From: an uncultured Christensenellaceae bacterium
GTDB lineage: Bacteria; Bacillota; Clostridia; Christensenellales; Pumilibacteraceae
Assembly: GCA_910587595.1 (NCBI GenBank)
Contig: CAJULQ010000005.1
Span: forward strand, 1 to 64,000
Direction: 5' to 3'
DNA length: 64,000 bases
The notes below the pieces were generated by a model. The model was not told where the DNA came from, did no database searches, and saw only the letters and a list, made by a program, of their open reading frames with translations. Positions 31,201 through 39,805 of this stretch are shown piece by piece. Numbering within the stretch: position 1 is the stretch's first letter; every line of letters begins with the position of its first letter. A program made the translations under genes and the position numbers.

Positions 31201-33903
31201 ATGGGACTCATCAGTTTTATCACGGGTAGCGACAACCGCAAGCACCTCAAAAAGCTGGAGGCGATCGCCCTCAAGGTGGAGGAATACGACGAGGCGTACC
31301 GTCAACTGACGGACGAGCAACTCAAGGCCAAGACCGAGGAGTTTAAGCATCGGCTCAAAGACAACTACGAAACGTTGGACGACATCTTGCCCGAAGCGTT
31401 CGCCACGGTGCGCGAGGCGAGCGCGCGCGTTTTGGGTATGCGGCACTTCCACGTGCAGATCTTGGGCGGCATCACGTTGCACCAAGGCCGTATCGCCGAA
31501 ATGCGTACGGGCGAAGGCAAAACGCTTGTGTCTACCTTGCCCGCCTATCTCAACGCATTGTCGGGCGAGGGAGTGCATATCGTTACCGTGAACGACTACC
31601 TCGCCAAGCGCGACGCCGAGTGGATGGGCAAAGTGCACCGTTTCTTGGGGCTTACCGTGGGCGTGGCCGTGTCGGGCATGACGCCGGAGGCCAAACGCGC
31701 CGCCTATAATTGCGATATCACATATGCCACCAACAACGAGTTGGGTTTCGATTACTTGCGCGACAACATGGTCATCTACAAAGAAGAAATGGTGCAGCGC
31801 AAATTGAGCTACGCCATTATCGACGAGGTGGACTCCATCTTGATCGACGAGGCGCGCACGCCTTTGATCATATCGGGGCGGGGCGAAAAGTCCAGCGATC
31901 TGTATGTTCGCGCCAACCAATTCGTTAAGCGCGAGATCAAAGAGGACGATTTCGAATACGACGAGAAGAAAAAGGGTATCAACCTTACCGAGTCGGGCGC
32001 CCGCAAGGCCGAGCTGTTTTTCGGCATAGACAATCTGGCCGACATCGAAAACAGCGAGATCTCGCACCATGTAGACAACGCTTTGCGCGCGCACAAGATC
32101 ATGAAACGCGACCAAGACTACATCGTGTCGGACGGCGAAGTGGTGATCGTGGACGAGTTCACGGGGCGCTTGATGGTGGGGCGTAGGTATTCCGACGGCT
32201 TGCACCAAGCCATAGAGGCCAAAGAAAACGTTACCATTCGCAACGAAAACAAAACGCTGGCCACCATAACGTTTCAAAACTACTTCCGCTTATACGATAA
32301 GTTGGGCGGCATGACGGGTACGGCCAAAACCGAAGAAACGGAGTTTAAGGGCATTTACGGCTTAGACGTGGTGGAGATCCCCACCAACGTGCCCAGCCAA
32401 CGCGTGGACGAAAACGACGTGATCTATACCACGGTGAACGGCAAATTGCGCGCCGTGATCGCCGACATAAAAGAGTGTACCGACCGCGGTCAGCCCGTTT
32501 TGGTGGGCACTACCAACGTGGAAAAGAGCGAGGAGCTTTCCCGCTTGTTGCAAGGCCAGCGCATTCAGCACAACGTGCTCAACGCCAAAAACCACGAGAA
32601 AGAGGCGGAGATCATCGCGCAAGCCGGCCGCGTGAGCGCGGTGACCATAGCCACCAACATGGCGGGTCGCGGCACCGATATTTTGTTGGGCGGCAATCCC
32701 GAATACCTTGCCAAAAAGCGCATGCGCGATCTGGGCGTAGACGAAAAGCTCGTGTCGGCGGCCACGGCGTATTTTACCACCCAAGACCCCGATATTTTGG
32801 CCGCGCGGCAACAGTATAAAAAGTTCTACGAGGAATACAAAAAAGAGGCCGACGAAGAAAAAGCAAAGGTGATCGCGGTGGGCGGCTTGCGCATTATCGG
32901 CACCGAACGCCACGAATCGCGCCGTATCGACAACCAGTTGCGCGGCCGTGCCGGTCGGCAAGGCGATATCGGCTCGTCTATCTTCTATCTTTCCATGGAA
33001 GACGATTTGTTGCGCTTGTTCGGCGGCGACAGAATGAAACGCATTGCCGAAATGTTCCGCGCCGACGAGGACACGCCTTTTTCCATGAAAATGCTGACGC
33101 GTCAGATCGCCAACGCGCAACGCAACGTGGAGGGTCGCAACTACTCCATTCGTAAACAAGTGCTTGAATACGACAACGTAATGAACACGCAACGCACCAT
33201 TATCTATAAAGAGCGCAACAAGGTGTTGCAGGGCGAGAGCGTGCACGAGCAGATCGACACCATGATGCACGAGCAGATCGACGCCATCGTGGACACCTAC
33301 ACCGACCCCAAAACCGATTGGAACGAATGGGAATACGAGGATCTCAACAAAGAGATCGAGCGCAAGCTCATTCCCGGAGACACCACGTTCCTCACCGAAG
33401 ATCGCATGGAAAAATGGGCGCTCGAAGAGATCAAAGAGCAGATCTATACCGCCATGCAAACATACTACACGCAAAAGATAGAGAACGCCAAGGAATTGGG
33501 CGTGGACTTCGAGGAGATCGAGCGCGTTATATTGCTCAAAGTGGTGGATAGGCAGTGGATGGACCACATCGACGCCATGGACGCCTTGCGTCGCGGTATC
33601 GGACTGAAAGCCTACGGCCAGCAAGATCCTGTGATCGCCTACAAGCAAGAAGGCTTTGCCATGTTCGACGACATGATCGGCCGTATCCACGAGGACACGG
33701 TGGCGCTACTCATGCGCGTGAACGTGGAGCGCGCGCCCAAACGTGAGGGACAAAACCTCGACTTGGTGGTTTCGAGCGGCGGCAGTAAACAAGCCAAAGC
33801 CCCCCAAGTCAACGAAAAGAAAAACGTGGGACGTAACGACGCATGCCCGTGCGGCAGCGGCAAAAAATATAAAAACTGCTGCTGGGAGAAAGACCACAAA
33901 TAA
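31201..33903 (+). CDS. secA: Protein translocase ATPase SecA
   Basis: A 900-residue SecA, full length. DEAD-type motor: Walker A MRTGEGKT (101-108), DEVDSILIDEART, and the second lobe with SRRIDNQLRGRAGRQGD. The preprotein-crosslinking, helical scaffold and C-terminal linker regions are present, ending in the zinc-binding SEC-C motif CPCGSGKKYKNCC. It drives export through SecYEG; secY lies 10 kb downstream. AAAAAGGAG precedes the ATG. Confidence 0.98.
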   Translation: MGLISFITGSDNRKHLKKLEAIALKVEEYDEAYRQLTDEQLKAKTEEFKHRLKDNYETLDDILPEAFATVREASARVLGMRHFHVQILGGITLHQGRIAEMRTGEGKTLVSTLPAYLNALSGEGVHIVTVNDYLAKRDAEWMGKVHRFLGLTVGVAVSGMTPEAKRAAYNCDITYATNNELGFDYLRDNMVIYKEEMVQRKLSYAIIDEVDSILIDEARTPLIISGRGEKSSDLYVRANQFVKREIKEDDFEYDEKKKGINLTESGARKAELFFGIDNLADIENSEISHHVDNALRAHKIMKRDQDYIVSDGEVVIVDEFTGRLMVGRRYSDGLHQAIEAKENVTIRNENKTLATITFQNYFRLYDKLGGMTGTAKTEETEFKGIYGLDVVEIPTNVPSQRVDENDVIYTTVNGKLRAVIADIKECTDRGQPVLVGTTNVEKSEELSRLLQGQRIQHNVLNAKNHEKEAEIIAQAGRVSAVTIATNMAGRGTDILLGGNPEYLAKKRMRDLGVDEKLVSAATAYFTTQDPDILAARQQYKKFYEEYKKEADEEKAKVIAVGGLRIIGTERHESRRIDNQLRGRAGRQGDIGSSIFYLSMEDDLLRLFGGDRMKRIAEMFRADEDTPFSMKMLTRQIANAQRNVEGRNYSIRKQVLEYDNVMNTQRTIIYKERNKVLQGESVHEQIDTMMHEQIDAIVDTYTDPKTDWNEWEYEDLNKEIERKLIPGDTTFLTEDRMEKWALEEIKEQIYTAMQTYYTQKIENAKELGVDFEEIERVILLKVVDRQWMDHIDAMDALRRGIGLKAYGQQDPVIAYKQEGFAMFDDMIGRIHEDTVALLMRVNVERAPKREGQNLDLVVSSGGSKQAKAPQVNEKKNVGRNDACPCGSGKKYKNCCWEKDHK

Positions 33904-33905
33904 TT

Positions 33906-33976
33906 CTTTGTCATTTCGACCGACGCCCCTTCTGTGTCATTTCGACCGAGCGTAGCGAGCGGAGAAATCTTTTGCC
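33906..33976. repeat. Interspersed repeat copy after secA
   Basis: Two copies of GTCATTTCGACCGA, the second continuing GCGTAGCGAGCGGAGAAATC as a palindrome. Same family as 29536-29720. Confidence 0.8.
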
Positions 33977-34037
33977 CGTAGGTCTTGCTTTTTTACAAAA
34001 ATTCCCGCAAAAAGTTTGTAAAGTTATGCATAATTGT

Positions 34038-34067
34038 TTGACATTATTGATTTGCTTGTGTTAAAAT
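34038..34067 (+). promoter_or_regulatory. Promoter of the S10 ribosomal superoperon
   Basis: TTGACA (34038-34043), 18-bp spacer, TAAAAT (34062-34067). The expected start site is at about 34073. Confidence 0.8.
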
Positions 34068-34071
34068 AATA

Positions 34072-34099
34072 GGGCTGTGCGTCTGCGCAGCCCTTTTTT
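34072..34099 (+). terminator. Hairpin with T-tract at the very start of the S10 leader
   Basis: Ten-bp stem (GGGCTGTGCG / TGCGCAGCCC with two G-U pairs, 2-nt loop) followed by six Ts. It begins at the predicted transcription start. It may be the terminator of read-through from secA, a 5' stabilising hairpin, or an attenuator. Confidence 0.7.
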
Positions 34100-34393
34100 G
34101 CAAGGAGAAATAGGTAAGAAACCGGAGGTTACCCGTAAAAATTTAGCGAAGTACGGGAGAACTTCGGCGGACCGAGTGCGGCGACGGCATGCCGTGCGGC
34201 GAAGGGAACGGCAAAAAACGGAAAACACGCGAGGTGCGCGAACCGACGGACGGGTTGTTCGTTAGGCGCACGGTCAAATAGGGAAAACGAACGGCGCCGT
34301 AAGCGCCGCAAAACTTTACCCCAAAGTAGACCCACCCGACAGCGTTGTTACTTAAGCTTCGCAAAAGCTAAACGGAGGTAAACAAAAGTAAGT
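34100..34393 (+). ncRNA. Structured 5' leader of rpsJ
   Basis: A gene-free stretch of about 290 bases with several local helices: CCCGTA/TACGGG (34133-34158 area), the 12-bp palindrome ACGGCATGCCGT, GTGCGC...GCGCAC enclosing 26 bases with an AACC/GGTT inner stem, and GGCGC-N5-GCGCC near 34290. GGAGG at 34374-34378 is followed 15 nt later by the ATG of rpsJ. I cannot assign it to a named ribosomal leader; ORFs read across it are accidental. Confidence 0.55.
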
Positions 34394-34702
34394 ATGGCAA
34401 GTCAGAAGATTCGTATTAAGTTGAAAGCGTACGATCACGACCTTATCGACCAGTCGGCGGCGCGTATCGTGGAAACGGCCAAGAAAACGGGCACCAAAGT
34501 GTCCGGCCCCATTCCGCTGCCCACCGACAAAGAAGTGGTAACGATCTTGCGCGCGGTGCACAAATATAAAGACAGCCGCGAGCAGTTCGAACTCCGCACG
34601 CATAAGCGTTTGATCGATATATATAGCCCTTCGGCAAAAACGGTCGATTCCCTCATGAAACTCGATCTCCCCGCGGGCGTAGATATTCAAATCAAGCTGT
34701 AA
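34394..34702 (+). CDS. rpsJ: 30S ribosomal protein S10
   Basis: 102 residues, normal length. The start MASQKIRIKLKAYDHDLIDQSAA, the ARIVETAKKTGTKVSGPIPLPT loop and HKRLIDIYSP are diagnostic. S10 (NusE) also serves in transcription antitermination with NusB. First gene of the superoperon, after a long structured leader. Confidence 0.98.
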   Translation: MASQKIRIKLKAYDHDLIDQSAARIVETAKKTGTKVSGPIPLPTDKEVVTILRAVHKYKDSREQFELRTHKRLIDIYSPSAKTVDSLMKLDLPAGVDIQIKL

Positions 34703-34726
34703 GAGGGAGCGAGGAGGTAACGACAA

Positions 34727-35359
34727 ATGGAAAAGGCAATATTAGGCAGAAAGTTGGGCATGACCTCTATTTTCGACGAAACGGGACTTAGCATTCCCGT
34801 AACGGTGGTAGAGGCGGGACCCATGAAAGTAGTGCGCAAAAAGACCCCCGAACGCGACGGTTACAGCGCGGTGCTCGTATCGTTCGAAGAGGCGGGCAAG
34901 CACCAAAACAAAGCGGAAGCGGGCGTATATAAGAAAGCGGGCGTGGACGCGGGCAAGATCTTGCGCGAGTTCAAGTTCGGCAACCCCGACAAATTCGAGA
35001 TCGGCAGCACCATCACGTGCGATATTTTCGCGGGCGGCGATATGGTGGACGTGTCGGCGGTGAGCAAGGGCCACGGCTTTTCGGGCGTTATCAAGCGTTG
35101 GAACCAACGCCGCTTGAAGATGTCGCACGGTACCGGCCCCGTGCATCGCAGCGTGGGTTCCACGGGTGCGAACAGCACGCCCAGCAAGGTGATAAAGGGC
35201 TTGCACATGCCCGGTCACTTCGGGCACGACAACGTGACCATTCAAAATCTCAAGATCGTGAAAGTGGACGCAAACCGCGGCGTGCTTTTGATCCGCGGCG
35301 CGATCCCCGGCCCCAAGGGCGGACTGGTAACGGTGAAAGAAACCGTGAAATCGAAGTAA
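34727..35359 (+). CDS. rplC: 50S ribosomal protein L3
   Basis: 210 residues, full length. Starts MEKAILGRKLGMTSIF; contains the conserved HGTGPVHRSVGSTGANSTPS and KGLHMPGHFGHDNVT loop that reaches the peptidyl-transferase region. GGAGGT upstream; 24 nt after rpsJ. Confidence 0.98.
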   Translation: MEKAILGRKLGMTSIFDETGLSIPVTVVEAGPMKVVRKKTPERDGYSAVLVSFEEAGKHQNKAEAGVYKKAGVDAGKILREFKFGNPDKFEIGSTITCDIFAGGDMVDVSAVSKGHGFSGVIKRWNQRRLKMSHGTGPVHRSVGSTGANSTPSKVIKGLHMPGHFGHDNVTIQNLKIVKVDANRGVLLIRGAIPGPKGGLVTVKETVKSK

Positions 35360-35374
35360 GGCGGAGGAAGGATT

Positions 35375-35998
35375 ATGCCAAGCGTAAAAGTATACAAACA
35401 GACAGGCGAAGAGGCAGGCAACTTGCAACTTGACGACAGCGTATTCGCCGCGGAATATAACGAAGCGCTCGTGCACCAAGCGGTGGTGGCACAGCGCAAC
35501 AATGCGCGGCAAGGCACCAAATGCGCGCTTACCCGCACCGAAGTGCGCGGCGGCGGCATCAAGCCTTGGCGTCAGAAGGGAACGGGCCGTGCGCGGCAAG
35601 GCTCCATCCGTTCGCCCCAATGGACGGGCGGCGGCGTGGTGTTCGCGCCCAAGCCCCGCGACTTCTCGCAAAAAATGAACAAGCAAGCCAAGCGCGGCGC
35701 GCTTTGCTCGGCGCTCAGCGAAAAACTGCGGGCCGAAGAGCTCACTGTGGTAGACGAGATCAAGATAGAGCCCAAAACCAAAGAGATGGTGAAAGTGCTC
35801 GACGCGCTCAAAATCGATAAGCGCGTGCTCGTTGTAGTGACCGACGCCGACGAGGCGGTGGTGCGCGCGGCCGGCAATCTGCAAAACGTGTACACCGTGA
35901 ACAGCCGTCAGATCAGCGTATACGATCTGGTAGCCAACGCCAAGTGCGTGATGACGCGCGACGCGGTCAAGAAAATCGAGGAGGCCTACAAAGCATGA
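35375..35998 (+). CDS. rplD: 50S ribosomal protein L4
   Basis: 207 residues. Contains the exit-tunnel loop (RQGTKCALTRTEVRGGGIKPWRQKGTGRARQGSIRSP) in the usual place (about 45-80). In other bacteria L4 also regulates this operon through its leader. Stop overlaps the rplW start (ATGA). Confidence 0.97.
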   Translation: MPSVKVYKQTGEEAGNLQLDDSVFAAEYNEALVHQAVVAQRNNARQGTKCALTRTEVRGGGIKPWRQKGTGRARQGSIRSPQWTGGGVVFAPKPRDFSQKMNKQAKRGALCSALSEKLRAEELTVVDEIKIEPKTKEMVKVLDALKIDKRVLVVVTDADEAVVRAAGNLQNVYTVNSRQISVYDLVANAKCVMTRDAVKKIEEAYKA

Positions 35999-36285
35999 AC
36001 GCCTACGACATTATATTAAAGCCCATACGCAGCGAAAAAGCGTATGCGGGCATTGCCGATAAAAAATATGCTTTCGTGGTGGATCGCCGTGCCGACAAGA
36101 CGCAGATCAAAGCGGCCGTGGAAGAGATCTTCAAAGTGAAAGTGGCAAAAGTAAACACGGTGAACGTTCGCGGCAAGTACAAGCGCCAAGGCAGATCGGA
36201 AGGCTACACCTCCCGTTTCAAAAAGGCGTATGTGCAACTCACGGCGGGCAGCAAGTCTATCGAGTTCTTCGATAGCTTAACCTAA
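35995..36285 (+). CDS. rplW: 50S ribosomal protein L23
   Basis: 96 residues, normal length, starting MNAYDIILKPIRSEKAY. L23 forms part of the tunnel exit and docks trigger factor and SRP. The ATG overlaps the rplD stop by 4 nt, so translation is coupled. Confidence 0.97.
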   Translation: MNAYDIILKPIRSEKAYAGIADKKYAFVVDRRADKTQIKAAVEEIFKVKVAKVNTVNVRGKYKRQGRSEGYTSRFKKAYVQLTAGSKSIEFFDSLT

Positions 36286-36296
36286 GGGAGGCAACC

Positions 36297-37124
36297 ATGG
36301 CTATTAAAAGATATAAACCCATTACGGCGGGCACGCGCTTTAAAACCGTTTCGAGTTTTAGCGAGATCACAACGAACACGCCCGAAAAATCGTTGTTGGA
36401 CGTATCGTTCCGTTCGGGCGGCCGCAACAACACCGGCCGTATCACCGTTCGCCACATCGGCGGCGGCAACCGTATCAAATACCGTATCATCGATTTCAAG
36501 CGCAACAAAGACGGCATTCCCGCCAAAGTGGCCGAGATCGAATACGACCCCAACCGCACGGCGTATATCGCGCTGTTGCACTACGCCGACGGCGAAAAGA
36601 GATACATTCTGGCGCCTTTGGGGCTTAACAAGGGCGACACCGTGCTGAGCGGCGAAAACGCCGACATCAAGGCGGGCAACGCGTTGCCGCTTGCCAACAT
36701 TCCCGTGGGCACCATGGTGCACAACGTGGAAATGCAACCCGGTCGCGGCGGCCAAATGGTGAAAGCGGCGGGCACGGCGGCCCAGCTGATGGCCAAAGAA
36801 GGCAAGTACGCCACGCTCCGACTTCCCAGCGGCGAAATGCGCATGATCCCGCTTGCGTGCAAAGCCACCATCGGTCAGGTGGGCAACCTCGACCACGAGT
36901 TGGTGTCTTTGGGTAAGGCGGGCAGAAAGCGCCACATGGGCGTGAAACCCACCGTCCGCGGCGTTGTTATGAACCCTTGTGATCACCCGCACGGCGGCGG
37001 CGAAGGCAAATCGCCCATCGGTCGTCCCGGCCCCGTATCGCCTTGGGGTCAGCCGGCGCTCGGTTACAAGACGCGTAAAAAGCACAAAAACAGCGATCGC
37101 TTTATCGTAAAGCGCATTAACTGA
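36297..37124 (+). CDS. rplB: 50S ribosomal protein L2
   Basis: 275 residues. Shows the RNA-binding core GGRNNTGRITVRHIGGG and the C-terminal VMNPCDHPHGGGEGKSPIGR segment containing the histidine next to the peptidyl-transferase centre. GGGAGG before the ATG; 11 nt after rplW. Confidence 0.98.
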   Translation: MAIKRYKPITAGTRFKTVSSFSEITTNTPEKSLLDVSFRSGGRNNTGRITVRHIGGGNRIKYRIIDFKRNKDGIPAKVAEIEYDPNRTAYIALLHYADGEKRYILAPLGLNKGDTVLSGENADIKAGNALPLANIPVGTMVHNVEMQPGRGGQMVKAAGTAAQLMAKEGKYATLRLPSGEMRMIPLACKATIGQVGNLDHELVSLGKAGRKRHMGVKPTVRGVVMNPCDHPHGGGEGKSPIGRPGPVSPWGQPALGYKTRKKHKNSDRFIVKRIN

Positions 37125-37139
37125 GAGGTGTAGAAAGGT

Positions 37140-37418
37140 ATGAGCAGAAGTGTAAAAAAAGGCCCTTACGTAGAAGAAAGGCTGTATGAAAGAGTGAAAG
37201 CGCAAGCGAACACCACCGATAAAAAGGTGATCAAAACTTGGTCGCGTTCGAGCACGATATTCCCCGAATTCGTGGGGTGCACCATTGCCGTGCACGACGG
37301 CCGCAAGCACGTGCCCGTTTACTGCACCGAAGAAATGGTGGGGCATAAGTTGGGCGAATTCGCCCCCACCCGCACGTTCCGCGGGCATGCCGGCGAGAAA
37401 ACCACGAAGGGTAAATAA
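37140..37418 (+). CDS. rpsS: 30S ribosomal protein S19
   Basis: 92 residues beginning MSRSVKKGPYVEERL, with KTWSRSSTIFPEFVG and the GHKLGEFAPTRTFRGHAG signature. It binds the 30S head together with S13 (gene at 47379). Confidence 0.98.
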   Translation: MSRSVKKGPYVEERLYERVKAQANTTDKKVIKTWSRSSTIFPEFVGCTIAVHDGRKHVPVYCTEEMVGHKLGEFAPTRTFRGHAGEKTTKGK

Positions 37419-37429
37419 GGAGTAGCACG

Positions 37430-37825
37430 ATGGCTAAGAGAATGAAAGAAAAGGCGCTCGCGCGGAAAGAGAACAAAGACACCCGCCCTTGCGCCCAAGC
37501 AAAATATATCCGCATTGCACCCACCAAGGTGCGCGTGGTGCTCGACACCGTGCGCGGCAAGTCGGTGAACGAGGCGCTCGCCATGCTCATGGCAACGCCC
37601 AAGGCGGCCTCCGATCCCATCCGCAAAGTGATCGAATCGGCCACCGCCAACGCCGAACACAACCAAGGTCTCAGCCGCGCCGATCTGTATGTGGCGGAGA
37701 TCTTCGCCGACGGCGGCCCTATCTTAAAGCGCGTGAACCCCGTTTCCAAGGGCAGAGCGTATCGCATCAATAAAAGAACCAGTCATATCACGGTGATCCT
37801 CGATACCGTTAAGGAGGGCAAGTAA
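37430..37825 (+). CDS. rplV: 50S ribosomal protein L22
   Basis: 131 residues, slightly longer than usual because of a basic N-terminal segment (about 22 residues before the conserved AQAKYIRIAPTKVRVV). The tunnel hairpin is present (DGGPILKRVNPVSKGRAYRI). Two nt precede rpsC, whose ribosome site lies in the last codons. Confidence 0.97.
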   Translation: MAKRMKEKALARKENKDTRPCAQAKYIRIAPTKVRVVLDTVRGKSVNEALAMLMATPKAASDPIRKVIESATANAEHNQGLSRADLYVAEIFADGGPILKRVNPVSKGRAYRINKRTSHITVILDTVKEGK

Positions 37826-37827
37826 GT

Positions 37828-38490
37828 ATGGGACAGAAAGTGAATCCGCACGGACTGAGAGTGGGCGTTATTGCCGATTGGAATGCCAACTGGTATGCCG
37901 GCAAAAAGGATTTTTCGGCCAACCTCTACGAGGATTACAAGATCCGTGAGTTTATCAAAAAGAAGTATTATGCCTACGGCGTGAGCAAAGTAGTGATTAA
38001 GCGCGCGCAAGGCAACGTGAGCATCGATATCTACACCTCCAAGCCGGGCATGATCATCGGCATGAAGGGCGCGGGCATCGAGGAGCTTAAAAAGCAATTG
38101 GCCAAAGTGGTGCCTAATAAGCAGTTCCACATCAACATCATGGAAGTGAAACGCCCCGATATGGACGCCGTTTTGGTAGCCGAAAGCATTGCCGCACAGC
38201 TCGAAAAGCGCAGTTCGTTCCGTCGCACCATGAAACAAGCCATGGGTCGCGTTATGCGCAGCGGCGCCAAGGGCGTGAAGATCAAGGTGTCCGGCCGTTT
38301 GGACGGCGCGGAGATCGCGCGCAGCGAGGCGTATCACGAGGGGAGCATTCCTCTGCAAACGCTTCGGGCGGACATCGACTACGGCGTGGCCACCGCCCGC
38401 ACCACGTTCGGCGCCATCGGCGTGAAAGTTTGGGTGTATAAGGGCGAAATTCTGCCCAAGGCGAAAGAGCCGCAAGGAGGTCAGGAATAA
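37828..38490 (+). CDS. rpsC: 30S ribosomal protein S3
   Basis: 220 residues with an N-terminal GQKVNPHGLRVGVI block, a type II KH domain (GMIIGMKGAGIEELKKQL) and the C-terminal S3 fold (YHEGSIPLQTLRADIDYG). It lines the mRNA entry channel. One nt before rplP. Confidence 0.98.
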   Translation: MGQKVNPHGLRVGVIADWNANWYAGKKDFSANLYEDYKIREFIKKKYYAYGVSKVVIKRAQGNVSIDIYTSKPGMIIGMKGAGIEELKKQLAKVVPNKQFHINIMEVKRPDMDAVLVAESIAAQLEKRSSFRRTMKQAMGRVMRSGAKGVKIKVSGRLDGAEIARSEAYHEGSIPLQTLRADIDYGVATARTTFGAIGVKVWVYKGEILPKAKEPQGGQE

Positions 38491-38491
38491 C

Positions 38492-38932
38492 ATGTTACTT
38501 CCCAAGAGAGTAAAACACCGCAAACAACAACGCGGCAGAATGAAAGGCAGCGCCCACAAGGGCAACGAGATCGCTTACGGCGAATTCGGCTTGGTGGCGC
38601 TCGATCCGGCATGGATCACGTCTAACCAGATAGAGGCCGCCCGTATCGCCATGACGCGTTATATCAAGCGCGGCGGTCAGGTTTGGATCGATATTTTCCC
38701 GCATAAGCCCATCACCAAAAAGCCCGCCGAAACCCGCATGGGCAGCGGCAAAGGCTCGCCCGAATATTGGGCGGCGGTGGTGAAACCGGGCAGAGTTATG
38801 TTCGAAATGGCGGGAGTGAGCGAGGAAGTGGCCCGCGAGGCGCTCCGTCTTGCCTCCCATAAATTGCCCGTGCGTTGCAAGATCTGCAAGCGCGGCGAGC
38901 TTGTGTCCGCCGACAAGGAGGAGAAAGCGTAA
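38492..38932 (+). CDS. rplP: 50S ribosomal protein L16
   Basis: 146 residues, starting MLLPKRVKHRKQQRGRMKG, with the conserved GKGSPEYWAAVVKPGR. L16 positions the A-site tRNA. Stop and rpmC start share a base (TAATG). Confidence 0.98.
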   Translation: MLLPKRVKHRKQQRGRMKGSAHKGNEIAYGEFGLVALDPAWITSNQIEAARIAMTRYIKRGGQVWIDIFPHKPITKKPAETRMGSGKGSPEYWAAVVKPGRVMFEMAGVSEEVAREALRLASHKLPVRCKICKRGELVSADKEEKA

Positions 38933-39132
38933 TGAAAGCGAAACAGATTCACGAAATGAAAGACGACGAGCTGGTGCAAAAGCTTAGCGAACTCAAGCAG
39001 GAACTGTTCAATTTGCGGTTCAGCAACGCTACGGGACAGCTTAACAACCCCATGCAAATGGTGGTTTGCAAGAGAGATATCGCGCGCATCAAAACCGTTC
39101 TCAGACAGCGCGAACTCGCGAAAAAGGCGTAG
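38932..39132 (+). CDS. rpmC: 50S ribosomal protein L29
   Basis: 66 residues, two helices: MKAKQIHEMKDDELVQKLSE then LKQELFNLRFSNATGQLNNP. Start chosen at 38932, 12 nt after AGGAGGAG; the longer in-frame extension lies inside rplP. Confidence 0.97.
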   Translation: MKAKQIHEMKDDELVQKLSELKQELFNLRFSNATGQLNNPMQMVVCKRDIARIKTVLRQRELAKKA

Positions 39133-39146
39133 GCGCGGAGGAAATC

Positions 39147-39410
39147 ATGGAAACATTGGAAAGAAACAATAGAAAGGTGCGCGAAGGGATCGTGGTGTCC
39201 GACAAAATGGACAAGACCATCGTGGTAGCCATCAAAGACAAGGCAAAGCACCCTCTGTATAAAAAGACCATCAACAAGACCAAAAAGCTCAAAGCGCACG
39301 ACGAAAACAACGAAGCGGGCATCGGCGACAAGGTAGAGGTTATGGAGACCCGTCACCTTTCGCGCGATAAGTGCTGGCGCCTCGTGAAGATCGTCGAGAA
39401 GGCGAAGTAA
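39147..39410 (+). CDS. rpsQ: 30S ribosomal protein S17
   Basis: 87 residues: METLERNNRKVREGIVVSDKMDKTIVV, HPLYKKTINKTKKLKAHDE, and the MRHLSRDK-type end seen here as ETRHLSRDKCWRLV. GGAGG lies just before the ATG at 39147; the extra in-frame residues upstream belong to rpmC. Confidence 0.97.
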   Translation: METLERNNRKVREGIVVSDKMDKTIVVAIKDKAKHPLYKKTINKTKKLKAHDENNEAGIGDKVEVMETRHLSRDKCWRLVKIVEKAK

Positions 39411-39423
39411 GGAGAGGTGAATT

Positions 39424-39792
39424 ATGATACAACCACAAACCTATCTTAAAGTTGCCGACAACAGCGGCGCCAAAGAGATCATGTGTATTCGCGTGCTCGG
39501 CGGCTCGTTCCGTCGTAGCGGCAACATAGGCGACGTTATCATCGCTTCGGTAAAGAGCGCATCTACCGGCGGCGCCGTGAAAAAGGGCGACGTTGTAAAA
39601 GCGGTCATCGTGCGCACGTGCAAGGGCGTAGGCCGCCCCGACGGTTCGTTTATCCGTTTCGACGATAACGCCGCCGTCATCATCGACAACCAAAAGCAAC
39701 CGCGCGGCACCCGTATCTTCGGACCCATTGCCCGCGAACTGCGCGAGAAAGACTATATGAAGATCATCTCGCTGGCACCCGAAGTACTGTAA
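39424..39792 (+). CDS. rplN: 50S ribosomal protein L14
   Basis: 122 residues, the invariant length. MIQPQTYLKVADNSGAKEIMCIRVLGGS and GSFIRFDDNAAVII are diagnostic. Contacts 16S rRNA in an inter-subunit bridge. Confidence 0.98.
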   Translation: MIQPQTYLKVADNSGAKEIMCIRVLGGSFRRSGNIGDVIIASVKSASTGGAVKKGDVVKAVIVRTCKGVGRPDGSFIRFDDNAAVIIDNQKQPRGTRIFGPIARELREKDYMKIISLAPEVL

Positions 39793-39805
39793 GGAGGCGA
39801 CGGAA

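Noticed and set aside
34129..34364. Minus-strand ORFs in the S10 leader
   Set aside because: They overlap a structured leader, lack a ribosome site and look like spurious translations of RNA structure.
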